Source: Diphasiastrum complanatum (lineage: Eukaryota > Streptophyta > Lycopodiopsida > Lycopodiales > Lycopodiaceae). From it: 64,000 nt of DNA. A program made the translations under genes and the position numbers. The stretch covers positions 36,554,361 through 36,618,360 of the forward strand of contig CM055106.1 of assembly GCA_029204225.1 (NCBI GenBank), in the 5' to 3' direction. Shown here in pieces: positions 1 through 11,425 of this stretch. The notes beneath the pieces were generated by a model, which did not search any database, had not been told where the DNA came from, and worked only from the letters and a program-made list of their open reading frames with translations. How positions within the stretch are numbered: position 1 is the first letter of the stretch; every line of letters starts with the position of its first letter.

Positions 1-699
1 ACCACCCTTGCTCTTTGAAGATGAAAAGTGCACATCCGAGTGTACGAGTCCAATGGATGTGTAGTCTTAATAGATGACTTTGAAAAAGGCTTCTTATGAG
101 ACTTAGATATGGCACAAGCCTCACATGGCTGGAAGTTCTTGGAGATAAGATTAGGCAAGCCAATAGCTTTGGCTTTCTTGACCATGAACACCATAGAACT
201 ATAGTTAGGATGCCCCAACCTTCTATGCCAAAGTTCCTCCAAAGAAATATGAGAAGCAAAAGCACCATCACAAGAGTTAGCATACTCTTTGGGATCAAGC
301 TTGTGGATTCCACCATATCTAGACCCAAATGCAAGGATCTCATCATGCTTCTTGATTGTACATGTATCAACATTGAAATTCACATCTAGTCCACTATCAA
401 ACAATTGCCCAACACTAATAAGATTTTCTATTAACTTAGGAACAAAAAGTACTTTAGACAGAGAAAGAACTTTTGATGAAGAAAGCTTTAAGGGAATGGT
501 CCCTATGCCTTCAATAGCACACTCATGATCATTTGCTATGTAGATGGACTTCTTGGCTCCTTCATAAGGTGACATGGATGAAAAAGAATGCTTGGAGCTA
601 CACATATGTGAGGAAGCTCCACTGTCGATGTACCACGAACCATCCTTCTTGAAGGGTGATGAAGAAAAACTCGAGACCATAAGAGATCTCTCTCCATCA
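1..699 (-). pseudogene. Copia element A: protease, pre-integrase and start of integrase (degraded, runs off left edge)
   Basis: Read on the minus strand, this continues the gag frame. The Ty1/copia aspartic protease signature W-Y-I-D-S-G-A-S-S-H-M-C lies at about 600-640. The GAG-pre-integrase region follows, with L-W-H-R-R-L-G-H-P near 204-236 and the C-E-A-C half of the integrase zinc motif near 114-128. A frameshift near position 45 puts the integrase start (L-V-H-S-D-V) in a different frame. The rest of pol lies beyond the left edge. In this superfamily the polyprotein supplies processing and integration functions inside a cytoplasmic virus-like particle. The frameshift here and a stop in gag make this copy inactive. 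Its gag, leader, PBS and LTR follow in order at higher coordinates. Confidence 0.9.
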
Positions 700-1580
700 C
701 TTGCATGGGCATCTTCCTTCTCTTCTTTAGAAATGTTGGCTTGCTTGAATTGACTCTTCTTCTTGAAGCAATTGGTGGCATAATGTCCCTTCTTGCCACA
801 AAAGAAACACTTGATGTTTTTCTTCTTCTTCTTGGATGTGGAAGCTTGAGAGGACTCATTATCTTCTCCTTTCTCCTTGGAAATAAGATTGTTCTTGCTT
901 GAAGAGGGTTGGTGTTGATTCTTACTTCTTGTCTTGTGCTTGTCTTTGGTAAAGAGAGCTTTACCATCAATGTTGAGAGACAGTCTCTCCATTTTCAAGA
1001 GTTTATACTCTTGTCTTGATTCTTCAGAAATAAGCACACTTTGGAGTGCTTCCAGACTTGGTAGCTCCTCCTTAATGGCATAACTCTGAACAAGGTTTTC
1101 ATATTCCTCCTTTAACCCATTAAGTATGAGTTGAACAAGTTCATTTTGGTTGATGGAGTCTCCTATGCATGACAATTCTCTATGGAGGTCTTTAACTCTC
1201 AGTACATAAGCTGAAGCACTTTCATCACTTCTTTGTACACTTTGAAAATTTTGGTTTCTTAGTGTTAGAAGTCTAGAAGTATTCTTTGCCTCATAGATGG
1301 ACTTGAGAGTATCCCAAGCATCTTTGGCATTAGTATAAGCACCAATTTCTCTTAAGATGACATTTGAGACATTCATCTTAATATAATGCAGAGCCATCTT
1401 AGCTCTCTTTTTGTACTTTGGAATTTCTTGAGAAATTTGTGGTTATTCTTCAATTCCAAGTACAATATCCATCACATCTTGTAGAATTAGGACAGATTCC
1501 ATCCTAACCTTCCAAATTGAGTAATTGGAGGTTGACAGTCTTTCACTTGCTTCTAATAGAAAGACACCCATTGAAGTCAT
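700..1580 (-). pseudogene. Copia element A: gag (UBN2-type) with CCHC zinc knuckle, broken by a stop
   Basis: The likely start is the Met codon near 1580. It is followed by the N-S/T-x-Y-x-x-W-K-V-R-M motif typical of copia Gag N-termini (S-T-S-N-Y-S-I-W-K-V-R-M). An in-frame TAA at 1443-1445 interrupts the reading after I-E-E. Beyond it the same frame continues through the UBN2-like helical region (A-K-D-A-W-D-T-L near 1320) and a Lys-rich stretch to the nucleocapsid knuckle C-F-F-C-G-K-K-G-H-Y-A-T-N-C (CX2CX4HX4C) at about 768-809. Gag would form the particle and bind genomic RNA. One stop codon in an otherwise readable frame suggests moderate age. Confidence 0.88.
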
Positions 1581-2324
1581 AAAGAATGATGGAAATAAAA
1601 AAAGATGGATGAAAAAATTGCTTATCTTCTCACTATAGGAACCAATCAAGGGCAAAAAAACAAATTTTATGTAAGCAAAGCAAAAAAACTGTGAAATAGA
1701 TCTCACTAGCTTGACAATCTCTTTAAAACAAGATTTGAATCATCAAAAAAGATGAAGTACGACAAAAGTTATGGTTTTCTGAATTTCACACGTGTGAAAT
1801 ACTCCAAAAATGTCAAATTGACTCAAATACAATCTATTTGTATGAAACAATTTGCCTAGAACCTATAAATTTTGTCTAAATCACATATAGATGAGATTGG
1901 TCAACTTCTGGATGATTTTTGTGATCATTCAAGCAATAAATGACACATACTCATGATTTGCCACAGGTCTAGGCACCCTACTTACTACTCTTCAAAAGCT
2001 TATAACTTTTGATTGGCTTATCCAACTATCATGATTCAAACTGCATCAGATTCTACTCATTTCTGGCTTTCTAGTGGGCTAATTTGCATGAAATTTGGAT
2101 GTATGGTGAGAGAGAACCACCAAACTGAAAATGGGTGGATTTCACACGTGCCAGCACCTAAAATTCCATACAGTACCTGAATTGGACCATTCAAAGTGGT
2201 TTGAAGCTCTAAATCACCAGAAAACTGCAAACTAGCTAGAAAGTAGAATCTAGACAATTCCTAGCTTGAAATCTGATCAAATTTGCAAACTTTTTGATTA
2301 GATTTGCTTGTAGATCTTAGGTAT
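1581..2324 (-). other. Copia element A: 5' leader between PBS and gag
   Basis: About 740 bp without a convincing coding frame lies between the PBS and gag of element A. It contains the 18-bp perfect palindrome ATTTCACACGTGTGAAAT at 1783-1800 and a half-palindrome TTCACACGTG at 2141-2150. Because it lies between PBS and gag it should be part of the transcribed 5' untranslated RNA. Confidence 0.7.
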
Positions 2325-2336
2325 GCTCTGATACCA
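2325..2336 (-). other. Primer-binding site of copia element A (initiator Met-tRNA type)
   Basis: On the minus strand the sequence is TGGTATCAGAGC, the standard plant copia PBS complementary to the 3' end of initiator methionine tRNA. It starts directly after the CA end of the adjoining LTR, as expected for the start site of minus-strand cDNA synthesis. Confidence 0.92.
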
Positions 2337-2922
2337 TGTTGAATTCACACGTGTGGGATGCCCTACACATGTACTTTTGATCTCCTAAGCCCAGTAATAC
2401 CATAAAGATCAGACTAGCATTGATTGACAATAGGAAAGCTGATCATACAAGAAATATTATTGTGATACAAGCAAGATCTGTCAACAAAACATGAAACTAA
2501 GCATAATAAATGTCTCAGCTCGGCTAGAGAGAGAATTTGAAAGTACAAAACTCGAGTAGAGAGAGAGGGCACAAAGAGCTTAGTCTCCAGATTTGCATTA
2601 CACACAAATTTCATCATCTTGTCAATGAGAGTACATCACATATATATAGATCCATGAACTCTCCTCCTACTTTGAGTTGAATTGGAGTTATGAATCCACC
2701 TCTCAAGCTATCTAGACTTATCCAAGCCACCTCACTATGTCTAATTGTGCCACCTAGTCTTTTCATGCATTAAATGTGGCATGCAAAGTACAAATGGCAA
2801 TTCCTATGGTAGCTCGAGTTTCTACTTCTACCTACCTTGAATATTTTATTCTAAGATGGGTCTTTACTAAGCCAAAAGAGCTCAATTCATCTTTGGCATT
2901 TTTAGGACTCCTACTTACAACA
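2337..2922 (-). mobile_element. Copia element A: 5' LTR (586 bp)
   Basis: In element sense it starts TGTTGTAAG and ends GAATTCAACA, giving the TGTTG...CAACA short inverted ends, with the PBS right after it. A TATA-like tract (TATATATATG on the minus strand, around 2637-2647) is a candidate promoter. The palindromic CACACGTGTG motif lies at 2346-2355, on the U5 side, so it should be present in the 5' end of the transcript. The partner LTR is outside the window. Confidence 0.85.
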
Positions 2923-2952
2923 TTAGATGGATTTTTCCAATATTTCGACAAA

Positions 2953-4376
2953 CCCAGCCAGGTGAACACAAAAAGGATTTTCCAATCCAATTTGCAAGCC
3001 GACAGCTCAGTGATACCGTAATGAATTATTCAACCACAGAGCGGGAAGCACTGGCAATGATTTATGCGGTTAAGAAATTTTGACATTACCTGATGGCCAC
3101 ACATTTTGCTTTTTATTCGGACCATCAACCCTTGCTCTATCTCGTTAATAAAACTTGCAACACCGGGAGAATCACCAAATGGCTACTTCTGTTGTTGGAA
3201 TTTGATTTTTGGATAGTAGTTCGCAGGGAAAACAACATTACATGGCAAATCATGTATCACGAATCAAGGAGAAGGAGATTGCAACCCAACCTGACGATGA
3301 GCTGGTAGATGCTGCCTTATTTTACGTGGACACAGTACCAGAATGGGCTACCGACATTGTTGAATATCTAATGCGGGGCCAACCAGACAAATCACTACCA
3401 AAGGCGGAACAGCGGAAATTGATCTTGAAGGCTAGACCTTATCAGCTGATTGCCGACTAGTTATACCGAAGAGGACCAGACGGAATTCTTCAACGGTGTA
3501 TTCTTCCTCATGAGGCCACCCACATCATTTCGCTTTCACATCAAGGCATGGGTGGGGGCCATTTTGCATCCGACATTACAGTTCGCAAGATCCTGCAATC
3601 AGGATGTTAATGGCCAACGATTCATAAGGATACGGAGGAATACTTAAAAAAGTGCGATGTGTGCCAAAGGTCAAGAAGGCCAACGAGATTGAATTTTGAC
3701 CTACTACACCCGGTCTTAGCCCAAGCACCATTCAAAAAGTGGGATTGGATTACATCGGTTCAATTCACCCTACGACAAGGAGTTTCCAAGCTCAATACAT
3801 AATCGTAGCCACAGACTACCTCACCAAATGGGTCGAAGCCAAGACAGTAAGAGTAGCTGATGCTAGGACCACTGCCAAGTTCCTTTATGAAAATATCATT
3901 GTATGCTTCGGATGCCCGGTAAAGCTAGTCAGCGATCACGGAAGCCATTTCATCAATGAGACCATCAAGGTCCTGTTGGAGGAATTCTTCGTGATCCACA
4001 AAACTAGTACGCCTTATTATCCTCATGGTAATGGGCAAGCAGAATCATCCAATAAGATCCTATGTAGCGTGCTCACGAAAACAGTTGAAGCTAGTAGATC
4101 AGATTGGGAACATAAGTTGCATGTTGCATCGTGGGTATTCAGGACATCAGATAAAGGAAGCACTGATCAAATACCCTTTCAATTGGTATATGGTCAGGGT
4201 GCTGTGATGCCAGTAGAGTTTTTAGATTCTTCAGTAAGGATTGCCACCACGCAACGTCTTAGTGAGTCCAAATCTCTACAGCTACATCCTGAAGCTCTAC
4301 ATAAACTCTGTGAAACACGCTTACTAGCTATGCATGCACTGGCAACTGAAAAGGAAAGACGCAAAGCATGGTATTG
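2953..4376 (+). pseudogene. Gypsy G1: RNase H C-terminal part plus integrase
   Basis: The fragment opens with T-Q-P-G-E-H-K-K-D-F-P-I and the RNase H segment D-H-Q-P-L-L-Y-L-V-N-K, followed by M-A-N-H-V-S-R-I (usually M-A-D-H-x-S-R). The integrase follows: an HHCC zinc finger ending C-D-V-C-Q-R-S near 3655-3675, then the core with D in G-L-D-Y-I-G (about 3748), D in S-D-H-G-S-H-F (about 3934) and E in G-Q-A-E-S (about 4042). The second D and the E are separated by exactly 35 residues, so the DD35E triad is present. Stops (for example K-K-F-stop-H-Y-L, with TGA where the copy at 37.1 kb has CGA) and a frameshift near 3740 disable it. It overlaps G3 by about 450 bp at high similarity, so both are copies of one Ty3/gypsy family. 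Confidence 0.9.
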
Positions 4377-4377
4377 C

Positions 4378-4650
4378 TATCTAGTATCATTGTACTTGTT
4401 GTTTCAGGTGCAGGCCGTACAGTGGACAGTACTCCACACGTGTGAAGCCGCTCTCACTAAAAAAATGATGTGTTGATCCATTGCTCTTGCTTAAATCCAA
4501 GTGTAGTGAATCTAGATCAAGATCTAATGTGTAGAACTTGATAGATTCATTGATTAAGCAACCAATAACTCTCTATGATTGTAAAGTACAATCATTATTG
4601 TCCTAAAAACTGTAAAATTTATCATTTCCAATAAGAACTTCTAATTTGAA
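4378..4650 (+). mobile_element. Fragment of a copia LTR (R/U5-like)
   Basis: The gypsy reading ends abruptly here. What follows resembles the end of the copia Z LTR: a TATCATTGTACTT-like stretch, a TTTCAGG segment, then CAGTACT and the palindrome CACACGTGTG at 4435-4444, followed by a GATCTAA...GTGTAGA-type stretch as in 24540-24580. No PBS or clean LTR border was found, so this is a fragment. Confidence 0.5.
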
Positions 4651-4719
4651 TCACAGTCATATTTTTTCTCCTGGAGTTCTTCACTTACATCATACAGCTC
4701 CATTCCTCCATAAAGGACT

Positions 4720-5128
4720 TCACTTTGATCTCAACCGGAGCACTTCTGTTTGATCTCGACCGGAGCACTTCTATTTGATCTCGACCGGAGCACTTCACTC
4801 AAATCTTGACCGAAGCACTTTTGTTCGATCTCGACCAGAGCACTTCACTTAGATCTCGACCGGAACACTTTTGTCCGATCTCAACTGGAGCACTTCACTC
4901 AGATCTCAACCGGATCACTTCTGTCTGATATCGACCAAAGCACTTCACTTAGATCTCAACTGGAGCACTTCTATCCGATCTCGACCAGAGCACTTCACTC
5001 AAATCTCGACCGAAGCACTTCTGTCTGATCTCAACCGAAGCCATCCAGTCACTTCTTGACCGAAGCCATCCAATCAGATCTCAACCGGAGCATTCCATTT
5101 AGATCTCGACTGAGCGCATCCCTTCAGA
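4720..5128 (+). repeat. 25-bp minisatellite array 1
   Basis: Imperfect tandem copies of a 25-bp unit close to GATCTCGACCGGAGCACTTC plus five variable bases. The CCGGAG core recurs at 4735, 4760 and 4785 and onward at steps of 25 or close to it for about 16 units. Because 25 is not a multiple of 3, translated frames cycle every 75 bp, giving motifs such as S-D-L-N-W-S-T-S-L-R-S. The array runs straight into a gag-like coiled-coil reading frame. The same unit, in the same orientation relative to its own element, forms array 2 at 11165-11425. Confidence 0.9.
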
Positions 5129-6804
5129 TCTCAACCAAGCACATTGGCCAAAGAAAAAGAAAAAGAGATAGATGAAATAAGATCCGTGATGGCTGGGTAG
5201 AAGATCACATTGGAAGAGGTCCAGCAACAACTAAAGCACCAGATGGCCCAGATCGACCAAGCACAAGATGGATCGTCGGGTGCAATGACAATTGGTGCCT
5301 CTCTGGTTAAGCCTGAGGACATACAATTCTAGGCCCCACAGGCCACACCCATACAGATGGAGAAATATGTGCAGTTGATCCAGGAACGAGAAGCCGAGAA
5401 GAAAAATTTTGAGGATGTTGTGGCCAGAAAAAAGATCATCCTTGAGTCCCAGAAATAGCTTGAAGAAATGAAAAAGGCCCTACAGCAAGTCTTGGACAAG
5501 GTGAACCAATTATGGGACACGGTGTGCAAGGCCCAAGCATGTGCTCCTACAAAGAAACCGGATGGAGATGATGGAGCAGACAATAAGGATGGACAAATCT
5601 GACTATCAGATGGTAGCTCAGGATCGGGTGGCCAGAGAGCCAAAGTTGCTTCCGAAGTTTTTTCTCTTTCCCCTTCCACTTTCAACCCCTCATCTTATTC
5701 TGCTTTTAATTTTTCTGAAACATTCATTTCTACTTACCATGTCTCCTCACTTTTCTCTTCTCCACTACCTCCTAGTAGAGTATTGGGCCCATCTAAAGGT
5801 CCAGCTGACAAATACAAAGCCCGACGGGACAAGTTCCTACAACAGCTTCGCTCCCCCGGTGCGGTGTACAATTTGTTAAATCCACCTCCTCCTAACCCTG
5901 TCGTCCCTGCTCCAGATCACTCCATCTCTGACCCTCCGAAAACTAACACTGATACCAAGGGTGATGACGACTTTCTGGCAGATCCACCGAAAACTAGAAG
6001 ATTCTCGCCCAGGCAAGACACGAGTGTAACTGAGCCATCTACGAGTGAGCGGACTAAGGAGAAGGATATAGACACTAAGGCCTTGGACGACTACCTAGCA
6101 AGGCCACCACAACGATGTAGGGCAGCTTCTCCTACCAGGACAAGGGGTAAGATGGCCGATACCAAAGAGCAACCGCAACTTGAATGGCAAAACAAAGTTC
6201 TAAGAGATAAGAGATGGCTGCAAGAGTATCTGAGGGCACCGACATGGAAACGAATTGATCCTTTTTACATGCCACTTAAATGAAAAAATCCATGGCCTGT
6301 AGATAAACCACAGGTCGAATTGGTAAACTGGCCAGTGATTCCAAGAATTTCAGACAAAATCTCTCTGGATAATCTTAGGCTACAATTATTGGATTTCGAG
6401 CACAAATACAAGACTAATGCCGATCTGTGCGTGCAAGCAAGCGCTAAATATTGTTGATCAATGGCCTTTCTAATGCAGTAAGAGTATTTTTGGGATTGTG
6501 GCTTGGATCCAATAAGGATCAATCCCAACGTAGCCCTCCAGTCAGAGGAAGACCATGAGATGATGGTCTGGCTCTACTACAGAGTGGCCTTCATGTCATC
6601 AGGCATGTCACTATGATAGAAGACTGGCAGGAAATGGGCTTCATAGAAAAGATACGGGATTACCTAGGGCTGTTATCCTACAGAAGTAAGTTATGCTTCC
6701 AAGTCTTTGAGGCCCTAGGACGAAAATTGAGTTCGAGGAAGCGGGTTGCACGACAACAAGGCAAGCAGGACTCGCAAGAGGTTCTCAAGAGAGCTGGAAT
6801 GTAG
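5129..6804 (+). pseudogene. Unrecognised gag-like coiled-coil ORF of a presumed gypsy-type element (several stops)
   Basis: A leaky frame follows the 25-bp array. It begins with a charged Glu/Lys/Gln-rich coiled-coil-like stretch (for example L-E-E-V-Q-Q-Q-L near 5210, and repeated E-K/K-K segments to 5500). A Ser-rich linker comes next, then an open segment at 5783-6283 that is Pro/Asp-rich with repeated D-D-x-x-A-x-P-P units. The frame runs on with stops to a basic C-terminal part (R-K-L-S-S-R-K-R-V-A-R-Q-Q at about 6720-6760). No zinc knuckle, protease or RT motif is visible. The position beside a repeat array and gypsy fragments, and the similar character of 13948-14830, suggest a retrotransposon-encoded structural protein. 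That is inference; the family was not recognised. Confidence 0.45.
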
Positions 6805-7640
6805 CGGCCATTGAGAGATTCCCAATTTTGCGAAATAGTTTTGCGGATAATAAGCACTTGGTTTTACGGAAGCGAATGAAGATCCACGCTTTTCCAAGTG
6901 CCAAGCAAAACGACATTACTTGACATGTGTTGCAGTGGGTCTCGCAATAGATTAGGGGTGGATAATGTTTGGGGATTCCAGAGAATCCCCAAATGACGAG
7001 CCAAGCTAAAGACACAGAGTATCTCTCACCCATGATCGAGGAGGTCTCAGAAGGAGGTGAGCAGAAGAAGCTAAGAGCTGAGCATGAGAGCCGAGGATTA
7101 CTAGCTAGGATTATACTTATTTTCTATGTGAGCCTACATGGTGCATCCCAGAGAAGGAACGACCATGTAGGAGCTAGTAATGTTCCTAGGTTTAGGAATA
7201 TAGTCATCCAATAAAGTGATATGGTTCAAGGTTGAGGCAGTCATCCAATGACTTTCAAATACCTCTCTAGGTTCCATACCTCCATCCAAGGCATAGACAC
7301 CTACCTGCCCTTAACCAAGGACACTAGTACCTTAATATAAGACACCTACTCTTATTCCTAAGGGTACCTCTTATCCAAGGTTCATGTGACTCCATACCTC
7401 CGAACAATTGATAGTCACTTGTCTGTCCTTATCCAAGGGCACATACCTTTAATCCTAAGGGTAACTAGCCATTTAGCCCCCAACATTAAATGGACCAATA
7501 GGGGTCTGAAGTACTGCTTGTTACATAGGTATGTAACAAACGCCTTTCATTTCTGTGTAGTTCCATGCAAATACATCCCTGTATTTGCAAAGTAAAGTTT
7601 TTAGATCATAAAGTTGATCTAATGTAAGGTGTGCACCAAC
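6805..7640. other. Unassigned repeat-derived DNA
   Basis: No credible coding frame. Between 7240 and 7480 a degenerate motif close to CTTATCCAAGG with ACACCTACC recurs irregularly, which looks like decayed tandem repeat or LTR sequence. No LTR border, PBS or TATA pairing could be fixed. Confidence 0.4.
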
Positions 7641-7681
7641 ATGAACTATGCGATCCATCTCCTCGGCAGGATCTTTAAGGT

Positions 7682-8624
7682 TTAACGGGATTGTTTTAGT
7701 GGGTCCTTCAAAGGAGTGGGAACTTGGTGTTGGTTCTTGATGTGGCTGTGGTCATCCAGTGTGAAATCTTTAAACTTTTGTGGAACATCAAAAGGTGGTT
7801 CCACAAAGTTTTTTGGAACTTTGGAAATCATCGGTGTTGAGTTACTACCGGACGTGGAAGCTTGGTTCGATTGTTTGGTTTTTGTCGGTGTAGACAAGGG
7901 CTTAATCGGTTGTTTCAGCTTCTCATGCATCTTTTTTTGATGGTCAATTAATTGTGTATCAATAAATTTAGTTTTTTGTCATCATCGATTGTATCCCAGA
8001 TTTCATCTGGATACATGTCCCATGTATATATCTCTGGTTTTGGTCGATAAGTGGTAGTGTTGGGTATTTTGGAGGGATGTGAGCCAAAGGCCCTGGTGAC
8101 TTGATCTCCTATGGAATGGATTTTGGCGAATAAGGTTGGCCATCTAGATAGAGGAGGACATGGTCATCTGTCATTTCAACATCATTCATGGAAAGGATAC
8201 CTTCTTTCGAAATATGGGCGGTAGAGACGCTAGGTTCTCTTGGGCACCAAGCTATAGGAATAGGGTCAATCATCATAAGCAAAATGATGGGTATATCAAT
8301 GTCTGTTGAAGATGGTAGAATGTACACATTCTCTGCAGCGTTTCTATCCGACATCTGTTGGAATCAGCACAGTCAACAGTAGCCAATGCTTGACCCCAAT
8401 TCATAATATATGCGGATCTTGTATAGTGGCCGTGGAGTTGGATTTGGACACTATTGGATTCGTCATAAGTGGTGGATGACCAATCATCATAAACCTTGGC
8501 GGGCTTTATATGTCCAATTTAGTCAACCGTGACCCATTTTTTGTTATTTTCAAAGGTTGTTTTATTCTTTTTCCAATCCTATACAACACCTGCCATCTGT
8601 AGCCAGAGTGTACCAAGAAGGAGT
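7682..8624 (-). pseudogene. Gypsy G2: decayed region downstream of the protease
   Basis: This continues the minus-strand gypsy relic past its protease. Open pieces of about 80 residues (8109-8354 and 7682-7930) are separated by stops. The first holds a run D-I-D-I-P-I-I-L-L-M-M; the second is a Lys/Pro/Ser-rich tail. No reverse transcriptase motifs were found, so most of pol is missing or unrecognisable. Assignment rests mainly on orientation and adjacency. Confidence 0.4.
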
Positions 8625-8921
8625 TTAGGTAGTGGCATCATCTGGTAAATCTAAAATGACACGATCGATTGTAAATTTGACATCTGCAATGCGAACTTGA
8701 ATATTTGATAAAGGACCTCCAGGGTCCGTGACTCGCTGATCAGTCATGTGCAGTTTGTAGCGTGGTTGATCGAGGGTATGGAATCCCCATGACTTTGCCA
8801 ATGACAAAGCCATTATATTGACGCTTGATCCACTATCAAGGGTAACGGACACTGCGGGATAGTCCTTATAACTCATAGACAAGGTGATGCTAGTCCCCTT
8901 AGCAACACCTATATTCATCAT
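8625..8921 (-). pseudogene. Gypsy G2: retropepsin-like aspartic protease
   Basis: An open 98-residue segment holds the retropepsin active-site pattern V-T-L-D-S-G-S-S-V-N-I-M. A hydrophobic beta-strand region and V-I-L-D-L-P follow, as in the second half of retropepsin folds. In Ty3/gypsy elements this enzyme cleaves the Gag-Pol polyprotein. Gag lies upstream on the same strand (9426-11122), the normal gag-PR order. The segment joining them is full of stops, so the unit is dead even though the D-S-G triad survives. Confidence 0.75.
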
Positions 8922-9425
8922 ATTTATAGAAATATGAGGAATTTAGGAATCTATTCTCTTTTTCGTTGTTCGTCAGGAATGATAGGTAGCTAAAAACTAC
9001 TATGGATATAGCGTTGAAGCCCTGTGAAAGATTTTATTGTGCTATGGAATGGCATGGTGATTTTAGTTTTCAGGAGTTTGGAGAATACCTCAAGTCCCTG
9101 TAGAGATTTCTCTTTTTCGGGGATTTGAGCAGATAATAGACCTTTTGTATTTTCTTCCTCTCGTAAAACTCATCTCTAAATTCATTGTACTACCGTTGTT
9201 TCACTTTTGGTCATCTTTGGGTAAAGTGGAAGCTGTCATTGGGCTCTCCGGATGGTCAACTGATTTGGCAATGTGTTGTTGTTGTTCTTGGTGTTGGCAT
9301 TGTGCTCTAGTGAGAACTCTAACAGGTTCAGATGATATATGACGTGCTGGAAGGATCTTGTTATGTTGTTTAGGACAGTCTTTGAAATTGTGTTTGCAAA
9401 CACAGTCTGGACACTCCGCATGGTA

Positions 9426-11122
9426 TTAGTTCTTAACTTTACAATCAACCATAAAGTGGCCAATTTCGTCACAAATAAAACAGCAGTTGCTCATTGGTCC
9501 TATGGCAATAGTATAACCATCTTGGATGGCTAGTTGTGCTAGATTTTCTAGTGGTGTGGAATACTCATCTCGTTTGCATGAGCATGAGTTGTCGGTTTGA
9601 TATGGTTGAGAACTAGCAAATGGGAGTGTTGTATCTTGATTATATGAGTGATCATAGGAGTTATCTACAAGATGTGTTTGTGCAGATTCTTGAGGGTGTC
9701 TATGTTTTTGTGCTCCTAGATTAGGTTGTCCCCTTGGAGGTGGTCCTAAGAGCGCCAACTGTGGTTGAGGTTCATGTCTAGATTGTCTGGGCAACTCTTG
9801 TATATGGACTTGGTTGTTTCAGGGTGGATAGTACTGATTTTGGTTTTGAGAAACAAACTATTGTTGAGGAGGTTGATAATGTCCCTCTGACTGGTTGTAA
9901 GGCTAGTTCCCCAGGTTATAATAGCAATAGAGTGAGGTATGATCCATAAAGTAGCAGATGTCGCATTTGATCAAGGAAGTATCTGGGACCGGTTGGTATG
10001 ATGGGCACTCATTGCCAGTGTGTGCACCTCGAGAGTGAGGGCACCATGTATTCTCTCGTCTATGGTGAATTTGATCAGTGGGTAACTGACCCGACATCGA
10101 GCTCTGGATAGACTTAAGAGTGTTTTGAAACTCTTTCGTGAGTTTCTCCACCTGTTGCTGGTTAAGCAACTCCATTTGTGTTTTCCATAATTGTTCTCAT
10201 GTTTTCTCATTTGGTCGAGCTTCCTGGACAACACGATGTGCTCTCCGTTCATGTGGCTCATCAACATCTAATCCCTCGTCCTCTTTCCAAATGGCATCAG
10301 ACATTGCTTGTTTCAATTATGTGTATTTATCATTGGAGCGAAGTTCACATCTTATCCATCGTGCAAGTCCAACAAGGAACCAAATGATGGCATAGATTTG
10401 GTTGGTTGTTCTTGTACCTGACTTTTTAATCTTTTTAATCTTTCTATGCAGTCACATACTTTCTCATCTTTTGTCATTTTGATGTTACTCAATTTGACAA
10501 AAGGACTTTCAATCAAACAAAATGGCTTAAAATGTTTGATAAAGGCTTCCTTCAAGAGTGACCAGTCTCGTTTATTATCACAATCAAGGTTAAAAGACCA
10601 TTCTCGTGCTCAATCGATCATGGTCATCGAGAAGAGCTGAACCATGGCTTCTGGTGATGTCTCACCATAGACATCGCATGCGTTCTCAAAGACTTGAAGA
10701 AATCTTTGAGGGTCAGTGTTGCCATCGTACTTAGGTAAATCTAACTTGGGAGTACATTTTTTAGTACGCGGAACATTATTTGCAAAAGCTCCGTTTAAGT
10801 GAGCTCATATATGGGAAAATTCTGCTGCATGAAAGTGTGGTCGATTGTATGGAAATTCAGCTCACATGGGTTCCCATTTATCAAATAAGTTGGTTGATGG
10901 CTCATGGATTTGGGACTTCATCCTAGAATATCTATTGAATCGAGCTTGTTTGATTGATGGAGAGACCATCTCTGGTGGATAGTCTTTTGTGGAATTCAGA
11001 TCGTAAGGACGATCTATAGCAAATCTAGAGTATCTTAGGATTGGGTATGTAGGCCTCTTGGACTCTTTGGTAACTTGGTTGTTTGTCAAAATTGAGAAAG
11101 TACTGTGGTAATTGGAAAACAC
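9426..11122 (-). pseudogene. Gypsy G2: gag with retrotransposon-gag domain and two CCHC knuckles
   Basis: On the minus strand the N-terminal half (about 11122-10352) carries the Retrotrans_gag-like pattern L-P-K-Y-D-G-N-T-D-P-Q-R-F and, later, L-K-E-A-F-I-K-H-F-K-P-F. After stops, a Pro/Gln-rich region contains two knuckles: C-D-I-C-Y-F-M-D-H-T-S-L-Y-C at about 9924-9965 and C-F-I-C-D-E-I-G-H-F-M-V-D-C at about 9441-9482, both CX2CX4HX4C. The product would be capsid/nucleocapsid. Several stops (for example near 10350, 9900 and 9800) make this a pseudogene. A second, partial copy of the capsid part sits upstream at 11420-11880. Confidence 0.8.
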
Positions 11123-11164
11123 TGAGATCTAGTCAAATAATAAAGTTGACTTGATTCAAACTAT

Positions 11165-11425
11165 AAGTTGAAGCTCTTGGTTGAGGTTTGATTGAAAATC
11201 TCCGGTTGAGAGTTGATAGAAAATCCTCGGTTGAGAGTTGATAGAAAATCCTCGGTTGAGGCTTGATAGAAAGGTCCAGTCGAGATCTGAGTGAATGGCG
11301 TCGGTCGATATCAGACAGAATCCGTTGGTCGAGATCTAACAGAATGCATTCAGTCAAGATCGGGGAGGGAAGGCTTCGGTCGAGAGTTAACAGAATGCCC
11401 TTGGTCAATTTCTCTTTTTGGTCCT
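11165..11425 (-). repeat. 25-bp minisatellite array 2
   Basis: About ten tandem units at exact 25-bp steps; the GGTTGAG/GGTCGAG core recurs at 11179, 11204, 11229, 11254 and on to about 11403. On the minus strand the unit reads GATCTCGACC..., matching array 1 at 4720-5128. It interrupts the duplicated gag copy right after an acidic segment (E-E-D-E-G-S-N-D-E-D) and stays translatable as degenerate D-L-D-R-S-type repeats. Confidence 0.88.

Noticed and set aside
536-970. Basic protein read in the frame beside gag on the minus strand
   Set aside because: The knuckle and protease motifs are in another frame of the same strand; this frame is a shadow.
4720-5128. CRISPR-like array
   Set aside because: Units are contiguous 25-bp tandem repeats without unique spacers, in a eukaryotic transposon context.
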